Assembly (NCBI RefSeq): GCF_017565305.1
Contig: NZ_JAGEKP010000013.1
Coordinates: 1-64,000 of the forward strand
DNA length: 64,000 nucleotides
Origin: Leifsonia sp. TF02-11
GTDB taxonomy: Bacteria > Actinomycetota > Actinomycetes > Actinomycetales > Microbacteriaceae
Direction: 5' to 3'
Shown: positions 54,143 through 62,263 of the stretch, piece by piece
How the letters are laid out: every line of letters begins with the position of its first letter
Numbering within the stretch: position 1 is the first letter of the stretch
Notes under the pieces: generated by a model
Database searches by the model: none
What the model was told of the DNA's origin: nothing
The model's input: only the letters and a program-made list of their open reading frames with translations
Translations under genes and position numbers: made by a program

Positions 54143-55042
54143 TCACGCGCTGAGTGTATCTCCCGCGGAGGCCGCTGACATCCGTGTGTCGTGCCCGACC
54201 ACGACCGTCGGCGCGGCGAGGTCGAGCACGAGCCCGTGCGAGACCGACCCGAGCCACGTCCGCTTCCACCCGGTCAGGCGTCTGCTGCCCACGACGAGCA
54301 TCGACGCGTGCTCCGACTGCACCCGCAGGCCTGAGATCGGGTTCTGGCGGAGCAGGACGGATGTCACCACCAGTTCGGGATGGGCTTCTCGAACCGTCCG
54401 CAGGTGATCGTCGAGCAGGTCCCTGCGCTCGGTCTCCTGGGTGTACACGAACTCGTCGTCCGGCACGACCAGCGGCTGCTCCGCCAGCGGTGCGACCCAG
54501 CAGTGGACGATCGTCAGCGGTTGACCGAGCGCCGCGGCCTCGGCTGCCGCGAACGCGAGTGCGAGCCGGCCGATGTCCGAGCCGTCGACGCCGACGACGA
54601 CGCCCGATCGGGCCTCCGCGGCGTCGCGCTCCTCGACGGGGACGACGGCGACGGGACCGCCCGCGGCCGTCGCGAGCTTGGCGCCGAGCGACCAGCCGTA
54701 GCGAAAGCGCGGACCCACGCGGTGGCGGGTGCCGACGACCACCAGCGTGTCGGCGGTGCTCTGCGCCGTCAGCAGTTCGAGCGGGTCGCCGACCAGCAGC
54801 TCTCCCGACACGACGATGCCGGGGTCGGCCGCCCGGAGGTCCTCGACGCGCGAGTCGAGCCTGTCGTCCTCCTGCTCGGTCGCCCGGTCGAGGGCGGCGG
54901 CGTCCCCGAGGTAGAGCGCCTGCTCCACGATGTCGAACAGTTCGATCGCCGTACCGGTGGCCCGCGCGCGGCGGAGCGCCCACGAGAGAGCGGCCTCCGA
55001 ACCCGTGGAGCCGTTCCAGCAGACAACAGTGCGTTCCGGCAT
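54143..55042 (-). CDS. Universal stress protein, tandem domains
   Basis: A 299-residue protein with two Usp domains (VVCWNGSTGSEAALSWALRR, then SGVVVGVDGSDIGRLALAFA). The second ends SMLVVGSRRLTGWKRTWLGS, a complete ATP-type motif. It lies between the alcohol dehydrogenase and the kinase genes and is likely in one minus-strand operon with them: 12 bp after the dehydrogenase and 55 bp before the kinase start. Confidence 0.88.
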   Translation of the reverse strand: MPERTVVCWNGSTGSEAALSWALRRARATGTAIELFDIVEQALYLGDAAALDRATEQEDDRLDSRVEDLRAADPGIVVSGELLVGDPLELLTAQSTADTLVVVGTRHRVGPRFRYGWSLGAKLATAAGGPVAVVPVEERDAAEARSGVVVGVDGSDIGRLALAFAAAEAAALGQPLTIVHCWVAPLAEQPLVVPDDEFVYTQETERRDLLDDHLRTVREAHPELVVTSVLLRQNPISGLRVQSEHASMLVVGSRRLTGWKRTWLGSVSHGLVLDLAAPTVVVGHDTRMSAASAGDTLSA

Positions 55043-55054
55043 CGCCGTTCCCTT

Positions 55055-56047
55055 CTACGCGGCGACGCGCAGCACCAGCGAGCCGCTGGCCCTGCCGCGT
55101 CGGATGTCGTCGATGGCGTCAGCCAGGCCGTCGAACGGCACCGCCGTGACGGTCGGCCGCAGACGGAGGTTGCGGGCGAGCGCGAGGAAGCGCGTGCCGT
55201 CCTCCCGGGTGTTCGCTGTGACCGTGCGCAGGTCGCGCTCGCGGAACAGCGAGTCCGTGTAGTCGAGCGGGGGCAGGTCGGACATCTCGATGCCGGCCAG
55301 CACCACGGTCCCTCCGCTCGCGGTGGCGTGGAGAGCCACGGGGACGAGTCCGCCGGCCGGGGCGAAGACGATCGCGGAGTCGAGCGGCTCCGGCGGCTCC
55401 TCCTCCTCTTCGCCGACGAAGTCGAGACCGAGCTCCCTGGCGAGCTCGCGGTTGGCCACCCCGCGCGTCAGCGCGAACACGCGCGCCCCCGCTGCCATCG
55501 CGAGTTGCGCCGTCACGTGCGCGCTCGACCCGAACCCGTAGATGCCGAGGGTGCCGCCCGGCGGGAGCTGTGCGCGCTGGAGCGCCCGGTAGCCGATGAT
55601 CCCCGCGCACAGCAGCGGCGCGGTCTCCAGCGCATCGGCATCCGCCGCGATCGGGTAGACGTAGGCGGCCGGCGCGACGAGATACTCGGCGAAGCCGCCG
55701 TCCGCGTCCCAGCCGGTGTACTCGGAGTTCGGGCAGAGGTTCTCCGCGCCCCTCCGGCAGAAGGCGCACTGGCCGCAGGTGCGCCGCAGCCACGCGACAC
55801 CGACCCGGTCGCCCGGTGCCAGGGACGTGACGAGGTCGCCGACACCGGTCACCGTCCCGATCGCCTGATGACCCGGTGTGACCGACGGGCGGTGCACCGG
55901 GATCTCGTGGTCGATCACGTGGAGGTCGGTGCGGCAGATCCCGCACACCTCGACGCGAACGAGAACCTCGTCGACGCCGGGCGCCGGCATCGGCACCTCG
56001 GACTGCTGCAGCCCGCCGGCCGTCCCGGTCGTTCGCCACGCTTTCAT
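55055..56047 (-). CDS. Zinc-dependent alcohol dehydrogenase
   Basis: A 330-residue MDR enzyme. CGICRTDLHVIDHE holds catalytic zinc ligands (Cys, and HE), and the structural zinc site is CGQCAFCRRGAENLC. The Rossmann motif is GIYGFGSSAHVTAQLA. It oxidises or reduces alcohols/aldehydes with NAD(P). ATG 56047 follows GGGGGAGGACTC. A pair of DosR-like boxes lies at 56121-56150 upstream. It is the first gene of the minus-strand operon with the stress protein and the DevS/DevR pair. Confidence 0.9.
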   Translation of the reverse strand: MKAWRTTGTAGGLQQSEVPMPAPGVDEVLVRVEVCGICRTDLHVIDHEIPVHRPSVTPGHQAIGTVTGVGDLVTSLAPGDRVGVAWLRRTCGQCAFCRRGAENLCPNSEYTGWDADGGFAEYLVAPAAYVYPIAADADALETAPLLCAGIIGYRALQRAQLPPGGTLGIYGFGSSAHVTAQLAMAAGARVFALTRGVANRELARELGLDFVGEEEEEPPEPLDSAIVFAPAGGLVPVALHATASGGTVVLAGIEMSDLPPLDYTDSLFRERDLRTVTANTREDGTRFLALARNLRLRPTVTAVPFDGLADAIDDIRRGRASGSLVLRVAA

Positions 56048-56120
56048 GAGTCCTCCCCCGTCCGGTCGATGCTCCGTCTCACTCCGAGGACGAGTCAATC
56101 GTTCCGATCCCCTGAAGGCC

Positions 56121-56150
56121 GGGTCGAAGGTCCCGCGGGACTAAGGACCC
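56121..56150. promoter_or_regulatory. Paired DosR-like boxes d1 and d2
   Basis: GGGTCGAAGGTCCC (56121-56134, minus-strand reading GGGACCTTCGACCC) and GGGACTAAGGACCC (56137-56150) face each other, separated by 2 bp. They lie between the dehydrogenase (minus) and the stress protein (plus), so they can serve both directions, including the DevS/DevR operon itself. Confidence 0.75.
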
Positions 56151-56198
56151 TTCGTGACCCGGGCTCGTCTCGTGAGACTGCTGCTGGAGGTGTCGCCC

Positions 56199-57116
56199 AT
56201 GGAGATCCGGAGCTACGTCGTGGGGGTGGACGGATCGGTGCCGGCGCGCGCGGCCATCCGCTGGGCCGTCGCGGGAGCCCGTGAGCGAGGTGTCGGTGTG
56301 ACACTCGTGCATGTGGCCGACGACGAATGGGGAGCGGTGGGAAGCGTCCTCATCGACGAGGTCGACGAGGACGCGCAGGCTCGCCTCGCGGACGAGGTCG
56401 CCTACGCGCGATCGCTCGGCGACGAGGTGGCGATCCACGGCGAGTTGCGGAGGGGCAGTCCCATGGCCGAGCTGGCGTCGTTCAGCGACGAGACGACGAT
56501 GGTCGTCGTCGGCACGCACAAGACGGGCTTCCATTACGGCCGGGCGTTCGGCTCGCGCAGCCTGCAGCTGGCGAACCTCGCCGTCGGCCCCGTCGCGATC
56601 ATCCCGGAGGCGGCCTCGCGAATGCGCCGCGGCGTGATCGTCGGCGTGGACGACACCCCGGCCGGCGCCGCGGCCGTCGACCTCGCCGCGGATCTCGCGT
56701 GCGAGCACCACTGCGAGCTGATGACCGTGCGGTCCTCCCAGTCGCACCCGCCGCTCGACGTCGACAGCGACGACGAGCGCAGGGACTGGCAGCTCCGGAG
56801 GGACGACGAAGCGCGCGGATCCCTCGCGACAGCGGTCGCACGTGCACGCGCACGCCAGCCGGGCATCGTGATCCGCAGCCGCGTAGTGCGCCGGCCGGCG
56901 GGTGCGGCGCTCAACGAGCTCGCCCGGAGCGCCGAGCTCCTGGTCATCGGGGACTCGCGGCGCGCCCGTGCGCAGCTGGGCAGCCTGGGAGCGGTGGCCT
57001 ACGACGTCCTGCTCAACCTGTCGTCGCCCACGATCGTGGTGCACGCACCGGTTGTGCAGCCAGAGTCCGGCATCGACCGGACGACGACGGAAGGAGAGAG
57101 CCATGTCATCGGATGA
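56199..57116 (+). CDS. Universal stress protein, tandem domains
   Basis: A 305-residue protein: SYVVGVDGSVPARAAIRWAV starts the first domain and GVIVGVDDTPAGAAAVDLAA the second. The first domain has VVVGTHKTGFHYGRAFGSRS; the second domain's glycine motif is weaker (VIGDSRRARAQLGSLG). GGAGGTG (56186-56192) decides ATG 56199. It overlaps the PPOX gene by 14 bp and lies just after the d1/d2 boxes. Confidence 0.88.
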   Translation: MEIRSYVVGVDGSVPARAAIRWAVAGARERGVGVTLVHVADDEWGAVGSVLIDEVDEDAQARLADEVAYARSLGDEVAIHGELRRGSPMAELASFSDETTMVVVGTHKTGFHYGRAFGSRSLQLANLAVGPVAIIPEAASRMRRGVIVGVDDTPAGAAAVDLAADLACEHHCELMTVRSSQSHPPLDVDSDDERRDWQLRRDDEARGSLATAVARARARQPGIVIRSRVVRRPAGAALNELARSAELLVIGDSRRARAQLGSLGAVAYDVLLNLSSPTIVVHAPVVQPESGIDRTTTEGESHVIG

Positions 57117-57522
57117 CCCGGTCCGCGTGCTGGACCGCGACGAATGCCGCGAGATCCTGAAAGGCGGGAGCCTCGGCAGGCTCGCGACCGCAGTGGGCGG
57201 CGAGCCCGACATCTACCCGGTCAACTACTACTCGGACGGTTCGAGCATCCTCATCCGCACCGCTCCCGGCACGAAGCTGGTGGAGCTGACCGTGCACGAC
57301 ACGGTGGCGTTCGAGACCGACGGGTGGACCGACGACGAGGCGTGGAGCGTCGTCGCCCACGGCCGCGCACGGCGACTGGAGCAGCAGTCCGAGATCGACG
57401 AGGCCGACAAGAGTCCGCTCCAACCCTGGATCCCCACCCTCAAGTATCGCTATGTCCGCATCGACATCGAGCGGGTGACCGGTCGGCGTTTCCGCCGCGA
57501 GCCGGAGCCCGACCGCTGGTGA
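57103..57522 (+). CDS. Pyridoxamine 5'-phosphate oxidase-family protein
   Basis: A 139-residue split-barrel flavoprotein-type protein (LGRLATAVGGEPDIYPVNYY, then TVAFETDGWTDDEAWSVVAH). Proteins of this type, such as Rv3129, occur in the mycobacterial DosR regulon and bind FMN or F420-like cofactors. AAGGAGAG precedes ATG 57103, which overlaps the previous gene. The activity is not known. Confidence 0.85.
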   Translation: MSSDDPVRVLDRDECREILKGGSLGRLATAVGGEPDIYPVNYYSDGSSILIRTAPGTKLVELTVHDTVAFETDGWTDDEAWSVVAHGRARRLEQQSEIDEADKSPLQPWIPTLKYRYVRIDIERVTGRRFRREPEPDRW

Positions 57523-57547
57523 ACGCCTCCCGGAAGGAGAGCAGCCC

Positions 57548-58036
57548 ATGACCGACACCCCGCCTCTGGAGACCCCGCTCGCCGAGACCCCGCTCGTCGA
57601 GACGGACGACCGCATCCATCCCGGCGGCCGCATCGTCGTCGGCGTCGACGGCTCCGCCGAGTCGCTCTCCGCGCTGCGCCGGGGTGCGCGGATGGCCGAG
57701 CGGCTGGGCTGCAGCCTGGCCGGCGTCACCGTGTGGGAGTACCCGCCGTCGTGGCCCGGATACGTCATGGGCGGCTGGGATCCCGAGCGGGACGCGCACA
57801 CCGTCGCGGAGGACGCCGCACGCGAAGTCTTCGGGGCGAAGCCGCCGAGCTGGTACTCGACGGTCGTCCGCTCGGGCTCCGCCGCCCGGCAGCTCATCGC
57901 CGAAGCGGAGGACGCCGAGATGCTGATCGTGGGCAGCCGAGGTCTGGGCGGATTCACCGGCCTGCTGCTCGGCTCCGTCTCACGCTCGGTGGCGGAGCAC
58001 GCGGACTGCCCGGTGCTGGTCATCCACGGTTCGTGA
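57548..58036 (+). CDS. Universal stress protein, single domain
   Basis: A 162-residue Usp with a Thr/Pro-rich leader that contains the imperfect repeat LETPLAETPLVET. The domain runs from RIVVGVDGSAESLSALRRGA to the motif MLIVGSRGLGGFTGLLLGSV, a complete ATP-binding type sequence. GGAAGGAGAG precedes ATG 57548, 25 bp after the PPOX gene. It is convergent with the flavodoxin-like gene. Confidence 0.9.
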   Translation: MTDTPPLETPLAETPLVETDDRIHPGGRIVVGVDGSAESLSALRRGARMAERLGCSLAGVTVWEYPPSWPGYVMGGWDPERDAHTVAEDAAREVFGAKPPSWYSTVVRSGSAARQLIAEAEDAEMLIVGSRGLGGFTGLLLGSVSRSVAEHADCPVLVIHGS

Positions 58037-58044
58037 GCGCCGCC

Positions 58045-58599
58045 TCACACCACGCGCTGGGCGGTCAGCGCTTCCGCGAGCTCGCGACCCCACGCGCGCG
58101 CATCGTCGAGCTGCCCGGCGACCAGGTCGCTGTTCTTGTCGACCAGGAAGCTGCGCTTGCTCAGCAGACGGCGGGAGCCGAGTCGTCGCAGGCGCTTGTC
58201 GATGGTGGAGGCGGCGGAGCCGGTGAAGAGCTCCGTCATGTCGGCTCGGGTGTCGAATGCGGCGAACAGGGGCGGCGGCGCGCCGCAGGTCTCCAGCCAC
58301 TCGCGCACGCCGATGCCCTCGGCGTCCGGCTCGAGGGCCAGCGAGCGGTCGGGGTCGTCGCTCCAGGTGGCGGCCTCCGTGCGCGTGGAGGGCCGGCTCA
58401 GCCCGTGGACGTGCGTCGGGGCGCCGACCAGCAACAGGTCGACGTCGGCGAAGGCTTCCGGTGCGTCCTTGACGCGGAGGACGGTGACCGTCACGGCGTC
58501 ACCGAGCCCCTCGGCGATTGCTTCGGCCACCCGGCGGGTGTTCCCGAACATGGACTCGTACACGATGGCCGCGCGCGCGGCAGCTCTGGTGTCGTTCAT
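58045..58599 (-). CDS. Flavodoxin-domain protein
   Basis: A 184-residue protein. AAIVYESMFGNTRRVAEAIA is the flavodoxin FMN-phosphate loop (with S-M-F-G-N-T), and LLLVGAPTHVHGLSRP is the second flavin loop. This fits the flavodoxin_5/protoporphyrinogen-oxidase-like group. ATG 58599 follows GGGTGGCGATC. DosR-like boxes at 58636-58665 lie upstream. It may provide electrons under low oxygen. The partner is unknown. Confidence 0.85.
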   Translation of the reverse strand: MNDTRAAARAAIVYESMFGNTRRVAEAIAEGLGDAVTVTVLRVKDAPEAFADVDLLLVGAPTHVHGLSRPSTRTEAATWSDDPDRSLALEPDAEGIGVREWLETCGAPPPLFAAFDTRADMTELFTGSAASTIDKRLRRLGSRRLLSKRSFLVDKNSDLVAGQLDDARAWGRELAEALTAQRVV

Positions 58600-58635
58600 G
58601 ATCGCCACCCTTCCGCGCCCGCTGTCCCGCAGGCA

Positions 58636-58665
58636 GGGCCGAAAGTCACGCGGGACTTTCGGCAC
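58636..58665. promoter_or_regulatory. Paired DosR-like boxes e1 and e2
   Basis: GGGCCGAAAGTCAC (58636-58649, minus-strand reading GTGACTTTCGGCCC) and GGGACTTTCGGCAC (58652-58665) form an inverted pair; GCCGAAAGTC and GACTTTCGGC are exact 10-bp arms around 6 bp. They lie between the flavodoxin gene (minus) and the stress protein-ATPase operon (plus). Confidence 0.78.
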
Positions 58666-58721
58666 TGCGACGGCGCCGCCCTGACGGCCAGGCTCGAAGC
58701 AGACGAGCGCGGGAGGACACG

Positions 58722-59630
58722 ATGACGGACACGATCATGGTCGCGGTGGACGGGAGGCCGGAGCACCGGGCGGCCCTGAGGTGGGCGACCGAGCGCGCCG
58801 TGCGTGAGGGAGCGAACCTGGAGCTGGTGTACGTGATCGATCGCTCCTGGGGTGATGCAGCCGAAGGGCCGGGCGCCCTGCTCGTCGAGGCGGCGAAGTC
58901 CCTGCTGGCGTCGGCGGAGGAGTCCGCCCTCCGGTTCGCGGAGCGGGCGCCGGCCCGCGCGCGGGCGATGAGCGGCCCGCATCCCGGTGGTGTCGCGCGG
59001 CCTCCGCTGGCCGTCTCGACGCGCTCCCTCTACGGCCACGTGGGCGCAGAGCTGACCCGGGCCTCGCGCGACGCCGACCTGCTCGTCGTCGGGGCGCGCT
59101 CCGGCGCCGACCGGGAGCACGGGTTCGCCGGGACGCTCCACGTGCGTGTCGCGGCGACCGCGGCGTGCTCGGTCGCCGTCGTGCCGCACGGCTGGGAGCG
59201 GTCGGGAGTGGGCGTGGTCGTCGGAGTCGACGGCCAGCCGCAGTCGGACGTCGCGACCGCGTTCGCCGCAGCAGAGGCCTCCGCGCTGGACGAGCCCCTC
59301 CGGATCGTCTGCGTCGGCTACTCGGCCAACCCGCTGCTCGCCGGGCTGGTCCCGGAGGTGTCGCTCGGGGACCACCGTCAGCGGATCGTCGACGCAGCAG
59401 CCGATGCCGCGCGCGCGTTCCGTCCCGGGGTCGAGGTGCGGGCGGAGGTGATCGAAGACGCCCCTTCGAGGGGCTTGGTCGCAGCCGCCGAAGGGCACAG
59501 AATGCTCGTCGTGGGGACACACAATCGGCAGAGCGCCAAGCGCATCATGCTCGGGTCGGTGAGTCACGACGTGCTGCTGAACGTCCGGGTGCCGGTCGTC
59601 GTCGCACGCGAGCACCGAGAGCTCGAGTGA
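58722..59630 (+). CDS. Universal stress protein, tandem domains
   Basis: A 302-residue protein: TIMVAVDGRPEHRAALRWAT opens the first domain and GVVVGVDGQPQSDVATAFAA the second, which ends MLVVGTHNRQSAKRIMLGSV. Its stop overlaps the P-type ATPase start as GTGA (59627-59630). A Usp coupled to a P-type ATPase gene resembles Rv1996-ctpF of the mycobacterial DosR regulon. GGAGGACACG precedes ATG 58722. Confidence 0.9.
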   Translation: MTDTIMVAVDGRPEHRAALRWATERAVREGANLELVYVIDRSWGDAAEGPGALLVEAAKSLLASAEESALRFAERAPARARAMSGPHPGGVARPPLAVSTRSLYGHVGAELTRASRDADLLVVGARSGADREHGFAGTLHVRVAATAACSVAVVPHGWERSGVGVVVGVDGQPQSDVATAFAAAEASALDEPLRIVCVGYSANPLLAGLVPEVSLGDHRQRIVDAAADAARAFRPGVEVRAEVIEDAPSRGLVAAAEGHRMLVVGTHNRQSAKRIMLGSVSHDVLLNVRVPVVVAREHRELE

Positions 59631-62263
59631 GCGGGGCTGTCGGCACGGCTGTCGCCACCGCGCAGCCGAGCGCGGTACGGACCGCTGCCCGCCAGGAGGA
59701 CTCGGCGGTGCTGGCTGCCCTGGCCACCTCCGAAGCCGGCCTCACGGACGCCGAGGCGTCGGCGCGACTGGTCCGGTACGGGCCCAACGCGGTGCGGGGC
59801 CATCGGGCGCGCCCGTGGCGGGTGCTCGGGCGCCAGCTGCGCAGCCCCATCCTGATCCTGCTCTTCGCCACGGCGATCATCTCGGCGTTCGTCGGTCAGG
59901 CGACGGAGGCGGTCATCATCGGCGTCATCCTCGTGGTCAGCGTCGGCCTGGGCTTCGTCAACGAGTTCCGCGCCGAGCAGGCGGCCGACGCCCTCCACGA
60001 CCGCCTCAGGCACACCGTGGTGGTCGTCCGCGGGGGAGTGCGCCGGAGCGTCGACGTGACCGAGCTCGTTCCCGGCGACCTGGTCGTGCTCAGCGTCGGC
60101 ACGGTGGTGCCGGCCGACCTGCGGCTGGTGGAGGTCACCGGCCTGGAGTGCGACGAGAGCATCGTCACCGGCGAGGCGCGCGCCGCCTCGAAATCCCTCG
60201 CCCCGGTGGCCGAGGGCGCGGGAGTCGGCGATCTCGGCTCCTGCGCTCTGATGGGCACCGTCGTGCACGCCGGCGGGGGCAGCGGAGTCGTGGTCGCGAC
60301 CGGAGGCGAGACCGAGTTCGGGCGGATCGCCGTCGGGCTCGGCGCCCAGGAGCCGCAGACCGAGTTCCAGCGCGGGCTGGGCCAGTTCTCGACCTTCCTG
60401 CTGTTCGTCGCCCTCATCCTGACGACGCTGATCTTCGTGGCGGCGCTGCTGCTCGGCCGGCCGCTGATCGAGTCGCTGCTGTTCTCGCTCGCCATCGCGG
60501 TGGGCATCACCCCGCAGTTGCTGCCCGCCGTGGTCAGCACGAGCCTCGCCGCCGGCTCGCGGGCACTGGCCCGGCGCCGGGTGCTGGTGAAGCGGATGGT
60601 ATGCATCGAGGATCTCGGCGACCTCGACCTCCTCGTCACGGACAAGACCGGGACCCTGACCACCGGGCGCATCGTGTTCGACCGGCCGGTGCCGCTCGAC
60701 GGCGTCGACGCCGACGAGGTCCTGCTGCTGGGCCTCCTGGCCACCGACGCCGACCCGGCAGCGCCGCAGACGGTCGGTTTGAACGCGCTCGACGCCGCGC
60801 TCTGGCAGAGCGACGCGGCCGCGACCGCACCGGTGTCGGCGTACCACCGCCTCGACGCCGTGCCGTTCGACCACGAGCGGCGGATGGCCGGAGCGCTCGT
60901 CGCCGCCACCGGTTCCGCCCCGATCGTCGTGGTGAAGGGGGCGCCGGAGTCGGTGCTGCCGCTCTGCACGGAGGCGGATGCGTCGGCACGATCGGTGCTG
61001 ACGGGGCTCTACGAGGCGGGTTCGCGCGTCATCGCGATCGCGACGCGTCCCGCGGACGAGCTGACGGCGCTCACGCCCGCAGACGAGACCGGCCTCACGC
61101 TGCGCGGCTACCTCGCCTTCGTCGACGGCGTGAAACCGGACGCTCGCGCCTCGCTGCAGCGCCTCGCCGACCTCGGGATCGAGGTCAAGATCGCCACCGG
61201 AGACGGCGCCGTTGTGGCGGAGCGGGTCTGCCGCGAGCTGGGCATGACGACGAGCGGCACGCTGACCGGCGACCGCATCGACGCCCTCGACGATGCGGCG
61301 CTCGCCGAAGCAGCGCGCGCGGCGACGATCTTCGCGCGCGTCTCGCCCGAGCAGAAGGCACGCATCATCCTGGCCCTCCGCCGCAAGGGCCGCGCCGTGG
61401 GCTTCCTCGGCGACGGCGTCAACGACGCACTGGCCCTGCACAGGGCGGACATCGGCATCTCGGTCGACTCGGCCGTCGACGTCGCCAAGGACGCGGCCGA
61501 CGTCCTCCTGCTCGACAAGGACCTCGACGTGCTCGCCGACGGCGTGACCGAGGGGCGCCGCATCTTCGCGAACACGATCAAGTACGTGCTGATGGGCACG
61601 TCGAGCAACTTCGGAAACATGTTCAGCGCGTCGATCGCCTCGGTGATCCTGCCGTTCCTGCCGATGCTCCCCGGCCAGATCCTGCTGAACAACCTGCTCT
61701 ACGACTCCAGCCAGCTCGCCATCCCCACCGACAACGTGGACGCGGGGCAGCTGAAGTCGCCGTCGCACTGGGACATCGGGGCGATCCGCCGCTTCATGCT
61801 GCTGTTCGGCCCGATCAGCTCGCTCTTCGACTTCGCCACCTTCGGTCTGATGCTGTTCGCCTTCAACGCCGCGCCTGCGGAGTTCCGGTCGGGCTGGTTC
61901 ATCGAGTCGATCGCCACGCAGACGCTCATCGTGTTCGCCATCCGCACCAGGAAGGTGCCGTTCCTGCGCAGCCGCGCTTCGCTGCCGCTGACGGTGTCGG
62001 TGCTGGCCGTGGTGGCCATCGGCGTGTGGCTGCCGTACTCGCCGGTCTCCGGCCTGCTGGGCTTCACACCGCTGCCCGTCCTGTTCTTCCTGGCGCTGGT
62101 CGCCCTGGTGCTGCTCTACCTGGTGCTCGTGGAGATCGCGAAGGTCTGGTACTACGCGCGGCTGGCCGCTCCGACCGCCCCGGCGGTGCGGTCGAGGGCG
62201 TACCCGCACCGGGTGGCCCGCCGGGCCGCCCGGTTCACAGCGCGTTCGCCGCGGGTGGAGTGA
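59627..62263 (+). CDS. mgtA: Mg2+-type P-type ATPase (P3B)
   Basis: An 878-residue cation pump. The actuator motif is SIVTGEARA (TGE), the phosphorylated Asp lies in LLVTDKTGTLT, the nucleotide domain has VKGAPE, and the hinge is GDGVNDALALHRADIGISVD. Ten TM helices are expected; the C-terminal region MGTSSNFGNMFSASIASVIL and LLYDSSQLAIPTDNV is typical of MgtA/MgtB. It probably moves Mg2+ or a related cation. GTG 59627 is coupled to the stress protein. The last 29 bp overlap the nuclease gene. Confidence 0.88.
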   Translation: MSGAVGTAVATAQPSAVRTAARQEDSAVLAALATSEAGLTDAEASARLVRYGPNAVRGHRARPWRVLGRQLRSPILILLFATAIISAFVGQATEAVIIGVILVVSVGLGFVNEFRAEQAADALHDRLRHTVVVVRGGVRRSVDVTELVPGDLVVLSVGTVVPADLRLVEVTGLECDESIVTGEARAASKSLAPVAEGAGVGDLGSCALMGTVVHAGGGSGVVVATGGETEFGRIAVGLGAQEPQTEFQRGLGQFSTFLLFVALILTTLIFVAALLLGRPLIESLLFSLAIAVGITPQLLPAVVSTSLAAGSRALARRRVLVKRMVCIEDLGDLDLLVTDKTGTLTTGRIVFDRPVPLDGVDADEVLLLGLLATDADPAAPQTVGLNALDAALWQSDAAATAPVSAYHRLDAVPFDHERRMAGALVAATGSAPIVVVKGAPESVLPLCTEADASARSVLTGLYEAGSRVIAIATRPADELTALTPADETGLTLRGYLAFVDGVKPDARASLQRLADLGIEVKIATGDGAVVAERVCRELGMTTSGTLTGDRIDALDDAALAEAARAATIFARVSPEQKARIILALRRKGRAVGFLGDGVNDALALHRADIGISVDSAVDVAKDAADVLLLDKDLDVLADGVTEGRRIFANTIKYVLMGTSSNFGNMFSASIASVILPFLPMLPGQILLNNLLYDSSQLAIPTDNVDAGQLKSPSHWDIGAIRRFMLLFGPISSLFDFATFGLMLFAFNAAPAEFRSGWFIESIATQTLIVFAIRTRKVPFLRSRASLPLTVSVLAVVAIGVWLPYSPVSGLLGFTPLPVLFFLALVALVLLYLVLVEIAKVWYYARLAAPTAPAVRSRAYPHRVARRAARFTARSPRVE

